Part shown: positions 37,303 through 47,944 of the stretch, one piece after another
Numbering within the stretch: position 1 is the first letter of the stretch
Layout of the letters: every line of letters begins with the position of its first letter
From: Apostichopus japonicus
Lineage: Eukaryota > Echinodermata > Holothuroidea > Aspidochirotida > Stichopodidae
Assembly: GCF_037975245.1 (NCBI RefSeq)
Contig: NC_092567.1
Location: 19,708,376 to 19,772,375 of the forward strand
Reading direction: 5' to 3'
DNA: 64,000 nucleotides
Notes under the pieces: model-generated
Seen by the model: only the letters and a program-made list of their open reading frames with translations
What the model was told of the DNA's origin: nothing
The model's database searches: none
Program-made: the position numbers and the translations under genes

Positions 37303-37590
37303 ATATAGATATGTATGTATATGTATGTATATATATATATATATCTAAATATATATATATCTAAATATATATATATCTATATATAAATATATATCTATAT
37401 ATATAAATATATATATATATATAAATATAAATATATATCTATATCTATAAATATAAATCTATATATAAATATATATATGTGTGTGCGTGTATATGTATGT
37501 GTATATATCTAAATATATATATATATCTAATTATATATATATATCTATATATAAATATATATATAGATATATATATTTATATATATATTA
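37303..37590. repeat. Complex TA/TAAATA/TATC array
   Basis: Nearly 290 bases of TA interspersed with ATCTA, AAATA and GTATGTATG steps, at the TA-tail side of repeat copy F. Confidence 0.95.
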
Positions 37591-37709
37591 ATGTTCGTTA
37601 GCCTCATTTCCACTGCTAATACCACTCTATACTTGCCTGTTATATCATGATTCAAGTCACTCGTACTGACACTATATATGAACAGTTCCTTAGCTTTATC
37701 CGAGAGAAA
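37590..37709 (-). repeat. Dispersed repeat with TA tail, copy F (inverted relative to copy E)
   Basis: The reverse complement of copy E at 35.2 kb, apparently identical over about 120 bases. The sequence beyond 37709 is not shared with copy E. On the minus strand an open frame begins upstream (MDSMSRELFPGMN) and crosses the repeat; no family is recognised. Confidence 0.8.
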
Positions 37710-40684
37710 CAGGATATTCATTGTGTTCATACCAGGGAACAACTCCCTGCTCATACTGTCCATACAAGTTCTCTGAATTATGGCAGGAAATTGTTGTTTC
37801 TAAAACGTTGTCCCAACTGGGTGCTCAAGTATAGTATACTGTGAATAGTGTGGTAGTGACGTCATGCATTTTCGACCAATATAGGTTTCTGTAACTTATG
37901 ATTACTTCCCATCCAAGAATATGTTCAAAAAGTTGCTTACGCGTTAACGTTGAAAAAGATGATTAGGAAAGTTTTTCCGTATTCCAATTCAGGAATTTAT
38001 CCTTTGATATGACTTTCCAAAACTTTATCAAAGCCAACACGATAATCGTAACATGTAAAGACAACCTTTTGAGTTAAATTACTTAATAGACGGTTTATCC
38101 TGCTAATACTTCAATAAATGAGCACACATAAACCTTAATCTGCTTAACCTGTTTCGTTGTATTGGGCAATAAACTCTTACCTATCTTGCCAGGCTTTGTG
38201 GATCATCAGAAATTAAGTAGCTGTTCTTCAATCACAGCAAAAGATCCCTTTTTGCAATGACAACCAGTTTGCCAGTTTCATTTAGTAACTCTGTTGTTGC
38301 CATGCAGATGCATTTACACAATATCACCAAATTAAAGTAAAATAATATCTTTTTTTGGTACAATATGTTATGCGGATGTGATTTTGACCTAAAGCTGCAG
38401 AAAATTTTGATGAGCAAGCAAACAGTTTCAATGGTCAGAAGATCCTTTTGGGTCATTTAGTGAAAATGTATGGTAATATTTATTGCCCAATCGATTACGC
38501 TCGCTTTTTTTTTCAGAGTAATAGAAACAGATCACCAAGTAGCAAAATGCTTTAACAAGAATTCAATCTGTTTTTTGTGTCTTTAGAAGATTAGGTCGTT
38601 AAGGCAAAGTGATAAAACGCAAATTGATATTAACAACTAAAAAACTTGTTTCAATTTCTTCCTTTTCATTTCCAGTGAGATATTAATTTTCATTTATTAA
38701 TATAGAGGTGATGCCAATGTATCCACTGGTCGACACATATAAGCGTTAAAATTGTCATCAATCAAACTTAAATAAGTGAAATGCTGCCACCAGAACTACA
38801 AAAATTATGTTTTTGATAAGTATTGTTGTTAATAGTTACTTTTTTTCTTGACCATTGCAAATTTCGAATAGTGATAGTACAGAAATATACATTTGTTGGC
38901 TGCTGGCTGTTGGCTGTTGGCTGCTGATCAGTACCAGAAAGGCCTCTAGATTTTCCAGTGGCCGAATTCTTTTAGTAATTGGATTTTTTCTGTTGACCCA
39001 TTACAGTATAATGGCTCGTTGAGGCTTCATTTAGCTTTTTCTTCCGATCTGATTTGGTTGTATACGCTTACGATGATTTAACAATCTTGACCACAACAGC
39101 AAACCACAACAGCTATTCTCTGATTGAACATTAGTGAAATTAACACAAATAAATACTAGTCGTAATAATTCATAATCAAGAGACAGGCAGCTTGTTCAAA
39201 ATAAATCCAAATGTCATTTAGATCGTTCTCAACCAGACCCAGAGGAAGGTGTTACCAACATTACTCATATCATGCCGAGTAAATTTGCAGACTACTTGTT
39301 ATAAAGACACTCTTTTTTAGACATATTAGTCCCGTACTTGACTTTAATCTTCCCTATAGCTCATTAACATTTTTTTTTGGATAGGAGGTTTGATATAGCT
39401 GTTAGGTTATCTTGAGATTTAAGACATAAGGCACAAACTTACCTTTTACTCTTTTAAGCAACTTTCAATACATTTTCCCTGCCGTATTTTGTGTAATGAA
39501 TCTTTGGAATGCCTTTCGGAATGATTTTGGATGGCGTCATATGCCTAAAATTCATGGAATTTCCCCATAACTTAAAAATACAAGAATCCCCATGTGCTAT
39601 CAATACCACCTGTTCACTTACGTTAATCTCTTTATTTACACTTAGGCTATTATGATTTGGTCAAAATATTTTGTTGACGTTAGGCTATTCACTAAGCAGG
39701 CACTGAATAAAATCTATGGACTTTTCAGTAAGATAAAAACAATCCTTTGCGTGAATAGACGTCAGAGACAGTTATTTATTTGACCGATTTAGCATAAAAT
39801 AGAGATTTTGAAGGGGCCATAAGATAACTGGTGAGTTCAATTGCATTTTTTGGTCGTCTTGCATTGATCTGGGTTGAAAGTGTGGTGCATGCGAAATATT
39901 AACTTCCAAGCTTTCTTTGGCTTTGGTGAAATTACTTTTCAAATTTGGTTTCGTCTGTACTGAGGAAACGTTAGTTTAATATATCTACCGAAGACGTTAA
40001 TATATTTCCTTTCTACTACGACTAGTGTTAAAGGTTAGGACTTGACAACAAAACCATTGACTTGGTAAGAATGTTATGCTATTTGGTGAAACTAATCAAA
40101 CATAGCAAATGGAGGTACCAACTTCTTCATGAGGCAGACTTTAAGATAGACAAGCTTATGTCATACATGTGTATACATGATGCAGAGACATATTTTACAT
40201 AATAGACGTTATACGTTTGTTTAATTGCATCCTTGTACACAATTGGATCGTTTCATGTTTATGTTTCCTCACGCAAATTAAATTAAAGTCGCTTCATAAA
40301 ACTTGAAAGTGAATTATTACGTTGCGCTAATGGTGAAATAACACTCAACAGTGGTGCCTTATTGTACCGGGGGCCAAATATTCCATTAAAATATCTTAAT
40401 TGTGTCAAATATTTGTAAGGTTCTCTGTTCCTCTGCAAACACACACGCCCCCTCCCCACCCTCCACACACACTTACGAATATTATTTTAATTGCTATAAT
40501 GGTGTCCTTTAGATGGATGACCTATGGCCTGATACTACGGTGTTTTTTTTAAAAGAATGTATTCGAACGATATTGGGGAATACTTCGATGCGATAGCTAA
40601 TGACCACAGTGTCGAATGTTGAAAAATGATCAATACGACTAGAACTACTGACAATAAAATTGTTTCGCTATTTTACTGGCAAAA

Positions 40685-40800
40685 CATACGTACCTTTACC
40701 GAACCCGAAGTTGCACGTAAGATATTGGGGGCGAAATATATTATTGCGATTAGTCCAATCACTTGCTAATTTGAGGCGAGAGGAGATACATGAGAGGTTT
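40685..40800 (-). repeat. Diverged duplicate segment, copy 1, ending in a donor-like site
   Basis: On the minus strand it reads ...TTTCGCCC, CAACTTCGGGTTCGGTAAAG, then donor-like GTACGTATG. It aligns over about 115 bases with 41064-41190. An open minus-strand frame (40668-40904) crosses it, encoding for example RPQYLTCNFGFGKG, but the second copy has stops in that frame. Confidence 0.45.
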
Positions 40801-41063
40801 GGAAAAGCATGAGTTATAGGTGAAAGCACTAAAACAATTACCAATTTGAGAGAAGGAGTACAATTTGCCTTGCAGTCTTTCAGAACTTGATTGGTTTGTA
40901 GCATAACATTTCTCGGTTTTATTAAGTTGCTATATATGAACTTGTATCATCTCTACCATTCTAAATGTTAAATGCATTGACAAGGTCAGTTTAATTTTGA
41001 AAGATGAATCGCTTCAAAGGTAATATCACCTGTTAGGGCAGATATATACGATTCATTCACGAC

Positions 41064-41190
41064 ACATATATACCTTTGCCGAGCCTAACTTGCGTATAAG
41101 TCTGTATAGGCGAAAGGTTGCTACTTCGGTACAGCCAATTATTCACTAATTACCCAATTTGGGCAGCGTAGGAGCGGTTAGACATGGCAA
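41064..41190 (-). repeat. Diverged duplicate segment, copy 2
   Basis: On the minus strand it reads ...TTTCGCCTATACAGAC, CAAGTTAGGCTCGGCAAAG, then GTATATATG, parallel to copy 1 at 40.7 kb. It is either an old tandem duplication or two copies of an ancient dispersed repeat. Confidence 0.45.
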
Positions 41191-42515
41191 CGGACTATTC
41201 GTTTACAGTATAGCACCAAATTAAAATAATTGGGTGGTACGTATATAGGCCTAGCTTTATTGTTTAGCATGGTGAATAATCAAACGCAGTATAATACTAT
41301 GTTTTGGAAAGGCTTTTGCGATAGAATGTAACTTTTAGTATTATAACAATTCTGAAAATGCCATGTATACGTCTGACATTAATGAATGGTTTTCATCATA
41401 TGCAGAAAATATTATTTGGTATTTAGCAAGTATCGTGTACGATTCAGTCGTTATTTATGAAACCATGCACTAGAACGTGACAATTCAACGTAGAATACAA
41501 TTTTAAATCGCGTAAGCAATGGTATTCGCATTACACTGCAGACCCTTCAATCCTTAGTAACAATAAAATGGACATGAAGTAATTAACAGGGGATAACACG
41601 ATTCTTGGTATGCTTCATTGGAACCTATACTGAGTAATGCTGTACTTTTATAGTGAAAAGCAAGCTACACTTTGAAACACCTTTTCAGGAAGGAGTGCCA
41701 TTTGATCTGCTTTCAAGTGTCATCTAAAAGCGACAACAGGTTGAATGTTGAGCCAGTATACAGTTGATAGTCATGTATAATTAGTGTGAAGACCTTTCTA
41801 AAGTTGTATCTACGTATGGGAAATCCATTAAGTAAAGGAAAAAAATTCAATCTCCGTCCCTAACCAGGAGACAGAGTGTAAGGAAAACGATCGAGCATTC
41901 AGGATGGAGCCCCACGTTGCTCATTACGACCCCCTCGAGAGTACGGAACCCCAAAAGCAATGAGTTTCATCGATTGTAAATGAAGACAGATACATCATTT
42001 AGTGATGTCAGTTTGCATTAGGTAGACAGAATTATTGCCGGATCGTTTCATTAGCGACGAAAACAATGTTTAATGATTTATCTTTATTCATCGAAGACGA
42101 GGTGAGATCTGATCGGAAATGGTATTAAGCGGCCACCTTCATGTTGGTAACAAACTTGTTTCTTTTATCGCTTTTTCTCCCTCTCTCTCTCTGTTGCTGT
42201 TAACAAAACCAAAACCATAGATTGTTACATATGTTCTAAAGAGAGAGCTCATTTTCACTCTCTAAATACATTGAAAACAGTTCAAGAAAACTATGTAACT
42301 TTCATTCGATTTCACTTACATAGTTCACATAATTTGGAATTCAAGTTTGTAATTCTCTAGTATATCTAATGTGTCAAAAAGCAATATATGAAAACATGAT
42401 TTCACTGACGAAAGACAGAGTTTGAAAAGATAAAGACGTTTGCTATGGTTATAAGAAAGAAAGCATTTATGTTTCATTACAGCTGTTTCTCCTAATCATT
42501 ATGTTATGTTTGAAT

Positions 42516-43140
42516 CAGGGTGGGAATTTTACGGTACGCCGGTACGCTAGCGTACTGGAATGAAAATATGGCTTACCAAAATAAGAAAATCAAATGGGCC
42601 TAGTACTAAACACCCTTGTAATGAGCGGACCAAAAATTCTGACCGTAAGTGACTGCATCGGACTGTAGTAGGCTTATCTGCAATCTGCTTCTAAGTTACG
42701 GAGGATTAATTTGTCGCGCAGCTAGCAAAAAGCTAGCACCAACGAGCAGGCCGCACACAGCTGGCTGCTAGCTCAGCGATCGTGCCTGGACTGCCACATA
42801 CCTACGACTAACTGTGTATGCATCGCAAATTATTCCAACTTCAATTGCCGAATTTGCCGTAGCAAACAATGTGCATCTGCATCACCCTCTATGTGGCTCT
42901 GACTGGATACTAGATCACAGGATGTGCTGGTATGGTTGTACTTGCCTTCATTTTATTGGTCGCATATTGTATTATAAACAACACGACTTGATAGTTGTTC
43001 ATTTTTCAGGTCATTGTGCTGTGCTTACCGATTCATGAATTGTGCTTACAAACTGAGAACTCTTGGCTCATGTTGGTAAGCACATTTCATCAAGAAATGA
43101 GAAAATGCTTACCAACTTTTTTTGCCAAATTCCCACCCTG
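42516..43140. mobile_element. Non-autonomous hAT-like DNA transposon (625 bp)
   Basis: It starts CAGGGTGGGAATTT and ends AAATTCCCACCCTG, a perfect 14-bp terminal inverted repeat. It is flanked by a perfect 8-bp direct repeat GTTTGAAT (42508-42515 and 43141-43148). The 8-bp target duplication and CA..TG ends are the signature of the hAT superfamily. Subterminal copies of GCTTACCAA / TTGGTAAGC lie inside both ends. No transposase can be read, so it would need one supplied in trans. The intact termini and perfect duplication suggest a relatively young insertion. Confidence 0.9.
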
Positions 43141-43238
43141 GTTTGAATGTTCTTTGTTTGAGTGAATAAATCCGATTCATTTACAAAACTCAGAACTCCT
43201 AACATGTGCATGTACGTGAGGGAAGAAGGTTCTCAAAT

Positions 43239-43541
43239 CAGCCGATTCACACAGAGATTACAGTAACTATTGTAAATGTTGTTTTGTACCACAGTAAAAA
43301 CTGGATTGTGCTGACAAATCTGATAAATCGGTAGAATCAGCTATTAGGTTTAAAGTAAGAACTGAGGATATGTGTAATCCCAACAAATCATAACAACTGG
43401 ATTTGTTGGAATTACACATATCCTCAGTTCTTACTGTAATCCTATTAGCACATACTACCGATTTAAGCACGATCCAGCTTTTACTTTCGTACAAAACTTT
43501 AAGTTTTACAGTAGTAACTGTGTTCTCTGTGTGTATCGGGT
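43239..43541. mobile_element. Fold-back MITE, copy 1
   Basis: Ends CAGCCGATTCACACAGAGAT and TCTCTGTGTGTATCGGGT. The two halves are imperfect inverted repeats of each other almost to the centre (GGATATGTGTAATCCCAACA / GGAATTACACATATCC). No clear target duplication. It lies about 90 bases right of the hAT-like element. Confidence 0.88.
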
Positions 43542-43544
43542 GCA

Positions 43545-45290
43545 TGTCAAGATCATAGCGGGATTATAAAAATGATGTATTCATCAATGTTATATGCATG
43601 ATCTTTGTAGTTTATCCTCTGTTTGGTTATATTTATTAATAATGTCAAAAAGGGGAGAAAACCAGAAGAAATACAGGGAAAAAAGAAAGAAAGAAAAAGA
43701 CGAATCACTATAAGGCTATATAAAAAAAATCCTTCCGTATATTTGCAATTCATTCGCCGCATATATACACATGCATGCGCTTTGTATACACCGCCATTCA
43801 AATGTGAGATTACGTATTTTCTTCTGGTTTCTCAGCATTTTCGATGTATATTAAGAAAATCACGCCACGGGCCACTAACTTTTAAACAGGTTCAAGGAGC
43901 TAGACCAAACGCATTTTTCTAAGTTTGGCTTCCACTTGAGTTCTACTTCAGGACAAGGGCGTTTAAAAATTCTCGTCGATCCGCATAGAATAAAGCGAAA
44001 GTTTCGTTAAGGGATGGTCATGGGCAAGGATCCTTACTGTTGATAGCACGTAAACAAAATTTTGTGAATGAAGGCAATATGATATATTATTTCGAGGAGA
44101 CAATATGCAAACATATTCGTGCTAAATATTGCGCGGGAACTATATAGGTAACTTATAGGCGTATATTCAAGCAGGAAATGTGTGCTTGAGGTTAACGGCA
44201 CATGCGGTACTTGGTAAATTATATCGATTAATTCAAATTTGAGTTTCTTTTGTTGCCCCTGTAACGCCTCTGCATATTACGTTTTACTTCTATGTTCAAT
44301 CATTTTATTCTCTATTTGTTCTCTGAGCCTTTCATTAACTGTCACCCCACCCCAACCCCCAAGAAGCTCATTTGCCATATCTGCCAGTCCTCTAGAGGAA
44401 TAATGAATAATTAGAAAATCTCAAGTTAAATTTAGTAATATTATTGTCAGTCTTAAGACTAAGAGATTTAACTCACGAAGGTTACATTAGGACTATAAAT
44501 TTCTATCCCATGCACGTTAAAAAATATTCATGGTTACTGGAAGAAGATTATCAATTAATTAAGTAATTTAATAAATTAATTAAGTACTCAGATCGATGAA
44601 GTTTCATTGTCACTGCCGGATGATTAGGCCACTAAAGTAAGCGATGACATTAAATTTGTTATTATGGTACTGTTTTTAATTTCAAGTTAGGGATCGTATA
44701 TAGTTTTTATACCTCTTTTCTCCCCGTTTCAAAATGGTATCATTACTTGTAAACACTGATTTAATATTTATAATTTCTAAGGGATACTTTGGGGACACTA
44801 AATGTATCACCAGTGAAATTTGTAAACAAAATCCTTCAGTATCTTCAATGCATAAGATATGTCACTCAAGGAGTGTCGGATACCATATGTTTAGTTGCAC
44901 TTCTTTTCTGCTATGTTAACTTCACACTCCGCTAAAAAATAAAAGTGTTCAGCTAATATATCTATAAGATCAACATATACATTATATTTATTATCGTGGT
45001 ATTTTTAATAGCATATCGTTGTCAAATAAAACTGTTCTAGCATTTGCAGAAGGATTTGACTTCTGTGTTTAATGATACAATAACACCCAACGGCGATTTG
45101 AAATTGAGAAGCAAGCAACCCTTGACGATATCGTTTGTTATTCGATCATTCAACTTAATATGACATGTCTGGTGCTATGTCATAACTTTTAGGAATTAAT
45201 AATGTTGCTTGTATTTGCTATACAAACAATCCAAATTTTAACCATACCTTTTACACAAGGAATACCAGTTATATATTGTGTAGTTAAAGG
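43545..45290. other. No recognisable gene
   Basis: AT-rich. The 99-codon frame at 43623-43922 is Lys/Arg-rich at its start because of a purine tract and is not recognised. Confidence 0.5.
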
Positions 45291-45329
45291 TCGTTCTAAA
45301 TATACGCGACAAGTAAAAGACGTAAACAT

Positions 45330-45441
45330 AATATAGATATAGATATAAACATTATATAGATATAGATACAGATATAAACATAACATAGATAAAGATATAG
45401 ATATAGATATAGATAAAGATATAGATATAGATATGTATATG

Positions 45442-45490
<49 letters not shown>
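45330..45490. repeat. (ATAGAT)n / (GTATAT)n / (TA)n array
   Basis: A graded array: ATATAGATATAGATA units at the left, GTATAT units in the middle, and pure TA from about 45456, abutting SINE copy C. Confidence 0.95.
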
Positions 45491-45492
<2 letters not shown>

Positions 45493-45677
45493 GGACATAC
45501 AATCAGCGTCCATAGCCTAGTGGTTAGGGTGTCCGCGTACAGAGCGGGAGGCCCGTGGTTCGAATCCTGGTGGAGGCTGAAAGTTTTTTCACTGTTCTTG
45601 ATTTTCCAACTCATTACGATTTTCATTTATATATATTCATTTGCCTTTGTCGTTTACCTCCATTGCATTAACATAAA
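45491..45677 (+). mobile_element. tRNA-derived SINE, family 1, copy C
   Basis: Begins CTGGACATACAATCAGCGTC, lacking the 5' extension seen in copies B and D. It has A box TAGCCTAGTGGTTAGG and B box GGTTCGAATCC (45557-45567). The tail continues past a short TATATATA into TTTGCCTTTGTCGTTTACCT and CATTAACATAA, the same 3' end as copy B. Confidence 0.92.
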
Positions 45678-45820
45678 GTCTGTTCAAAGTATCTCTTTCG
45701 AGATCCGGCTTTAGGAATCACAAATGATTTTCGAGTTGGATAGCATCATGTTTGATCTCTAGAGTAGGGCAAAATATGTCACCAAAAACAGAACTAGTGT
45801 TGTTCGATATAGGTGACAAA

Positions 45821-45997
45821 CGCCTACAGTGGAATTACGATCTTCCTTACCGGTTTCGAACCTCTGGACATACAATCAGCGTCCATAGCCTAGTGGTTAG
45901 GGTGTCCGCGTACAGAGCGGGAGGCCCGTGGTTCGAATCCCGGTGGAGGCTGAAAGTTTTTTCACTGTTCTTGATTTTCCAACTCATTACGATTTTC

Positions 45998-46060
<63 letters not shown>
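45821..46060 (+). mobile_element. tRNA-derived SINE, family 1, copy D, with expanded TA tract
   Basis: Begins CGCCTACAGTGGAATTACGA with the full 5' extension. The A box is at 45886-45899 and the B box at 45930-45940. The body is nearly identical to copies B and C up to CGATTTTCATTTATATA, where a TA run to 46060 replaces the 3' end. The 143-codon open frame crossing it is a by-product of the SINE. Confidence 0.92.
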
Positions 46061-46061
<1 letters not shown>

Positions 46062-46064
46062 TAA

Positions 46065-47295
46065 ATACAGAGAACATTAACAGCTCAGCAAGCATTCCAA
46101 ATGTATCGCATTTCAATGATAAATCAACAAGAAGCTTGATTAGGAAAGTAAAACCTCTGACACTCAGACACCACCTACTGTGATTCATTCCAGGGAAGAA
46201 ATCGAGTGTTTAGTCAGTTAAAAAAGGTTATATTAAATCAACCACATCTTGAACTAGAGGCAACATACTGGGATGGCTTATTTTAAGCTAAGTGTAGAAT
46301 ATTTGTTCTTTCTAATGTACGTTTTACATTGCTTGTAATAGGAACATCCTCTTAATAACTACACACCGGGATATGCGCATCAGCATCATCAATTTGTTCT
46401 AACTGTCGGTCACATCGAATTCAAACATAAAAAGATGTCACAAATGTAACAGATGCATAGAATTTTGTAATTTCAGGTCGCATCATTGCTCTGTATGTTC
46501 AATATTGGTTTCTTCAAGGTTTTGGTCTGTTATCGTTGTTTTTGTAATGATAACACTGCTCACAAGACGCCATTGCAATTATCTTTATGATTTCGTTTAA
46601 GCCAAGTGGCGACAATTGTTCTGAGGCGTGAATAATTATTATACTAGTTTATTCATGTATGGAAGGAAATTGTATAAATTAAATTTGTACGCTATTGAGT
46701 AGAACTATTTCCTAAGTATGTTATCTGGAGAGATGTGACATGTGACACTCCATAGCAATAACTTGCATCGCCCAATGATTGATAAGATGGATCTTTGGTA
46801 CTGTACATATAACCTTAAATGCATAGTTGGTGTTTATCTTAATGGATTTGTTTTACGTATAACTTCATCGAAAAACTATTAGTTCTTGAACAAAAAGTTG
46901 CCTAGAAACTTGCGCATGCGTATTACATTCCAATTGGAAGGTATATCTATATTGATCACGACAGCGTGTGTCTTCAAATATGAAGGATAAGAGATTAGTC
47001 ACCAATCGGGTTCTCCGGCAACGCTGGTAATCAATAGAGGGCTCTGTCATATCAATGTATAATTCCTTGAAACCTGAGAAGTTGCACGTCTTTGAATGTA
47101 GCTTATAAAGTGAGCTCATCGCTTGCAGTAAAATACAATTTCGTTCGTAGTGATTAAAGCAGAGATCTGTTGAAACATATTTGGGAAGTTTCAAGTCAAA
47201 CAAATTGTTTTGAGCACTTTAACTTGTGTTTTATACATCAATTTTATTTTATAGTTCAGCCAAACTGTACAAGTGATCGTGTTTCTTTGATAAAG
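46065..47295. other. No recognisable gene
   Basis: Contains a 112-codon minus-strand open frame (46865-47203) without recognisable motifs. No repeat seen. Confidence 0.5.
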
Positions 47296-47300
47296 AGACG

Positions 47301-47941
47301 CCCGATACTCATAGTTAGTACAGTAACTACTGTTCATGTTCCACAACCGTGCATCAGTAACTACTGCGCTGCTCTCGCAACACGGTAACATGTGTTACAG
47401 GTGGCACAGTAATTACTGCAAAGCTGTTACACGTTGAACTACGAGTCCGAAAAGTGAAAATGCAGCGGCTGGGTAACGAATACTACTCCCTAGTCGTACA
47501 ATTAGGAGTGCATGGTCGGCTCTGGCACAATACGTAGCCGACACCCTGCGGCGGTTATTTTATACTGCATGCGAGATTCAGATGGTAGCTTAACTTTTCC
47601 CTAATCGTATTAGTAAATCCATTTGATCGAAATATTCTTCACGGACAGGTGAGTGTGTGCAAGTCTCAAATAGATACAAAACAGATACACAAAATGGGAC
47701 CTAAGGTGGGGGAGGGGAACCTAGATTAGAATTAAGGGTAGTTCCACGTCTTAATTAGGCCTTAATATAGTAATAGTTTACCAGCATTTACATTTACATG
47801 TGAACCGTGTAACAGCTTGGCAGTCATTACTGTGCAACCTGTAAAACATGTTACCGTGTTACGAAAACAGCGCAGTAGTTACTGATGCACGGTTGTGGAA
47901 CATGAACAGTAGTTACTGTTATAGCTATGAGTATCGGATGG
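47301..47941. mobile_element. Larger fold-back element (about 640 bp)
   Basis: Terminal arms of about 140 bases are near-perfect inverted repeats. The left arm (47301-47435) begins CCCGATACTCATAG and carries CAGTAACTACTGTTCATG and CAACCGTGCATCAGTAACTA. The right arm (47800-47937) is its complement and ends CTATGAGTATCGG. A possible target duplication is AAGAGAC(G) / AAGAGAT(C). The unique centre is more GC-rich and has no open frame of note. The end motif CCGATA and the CAGTAACTACTG units relate it to the 310-bp fold-back family nearby. Confidence 0.82.
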
Positions 47942-47944
47942 AAG

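Larger units (their letters stand above)
37770..42505. other. No confident gene; two related exon-like segments
   Basis: Holds a short GGCTGYT tandem run at 38898-38930 and the duplicated segments at 40.7 and 41.1 kb. The rest is AT-rich without recognisable features. Confidence 0.5.

Noticed and set aside
39453-39545. Minus-strand exon with donor GTAAGTTTG and a 28-codon frame from an ATG
   Set aside because: The open frame hits a stop before the donor and the other frames are closed, so it does not code through the splice site.
45881-45953. Functional tRNA gene
   Set aside because: A and B boxes are good but acceptor pairing is poor, and the same body with extra 5' and 3' sequence recurs several times, so it is a SINE head.
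45189-46183. Open frames of 145 and 143 codons
   Set aside because: They consist of SINE family 1 sequence and TA arrays (YIYIYI), with the tRNA-like region translated. Not genes.
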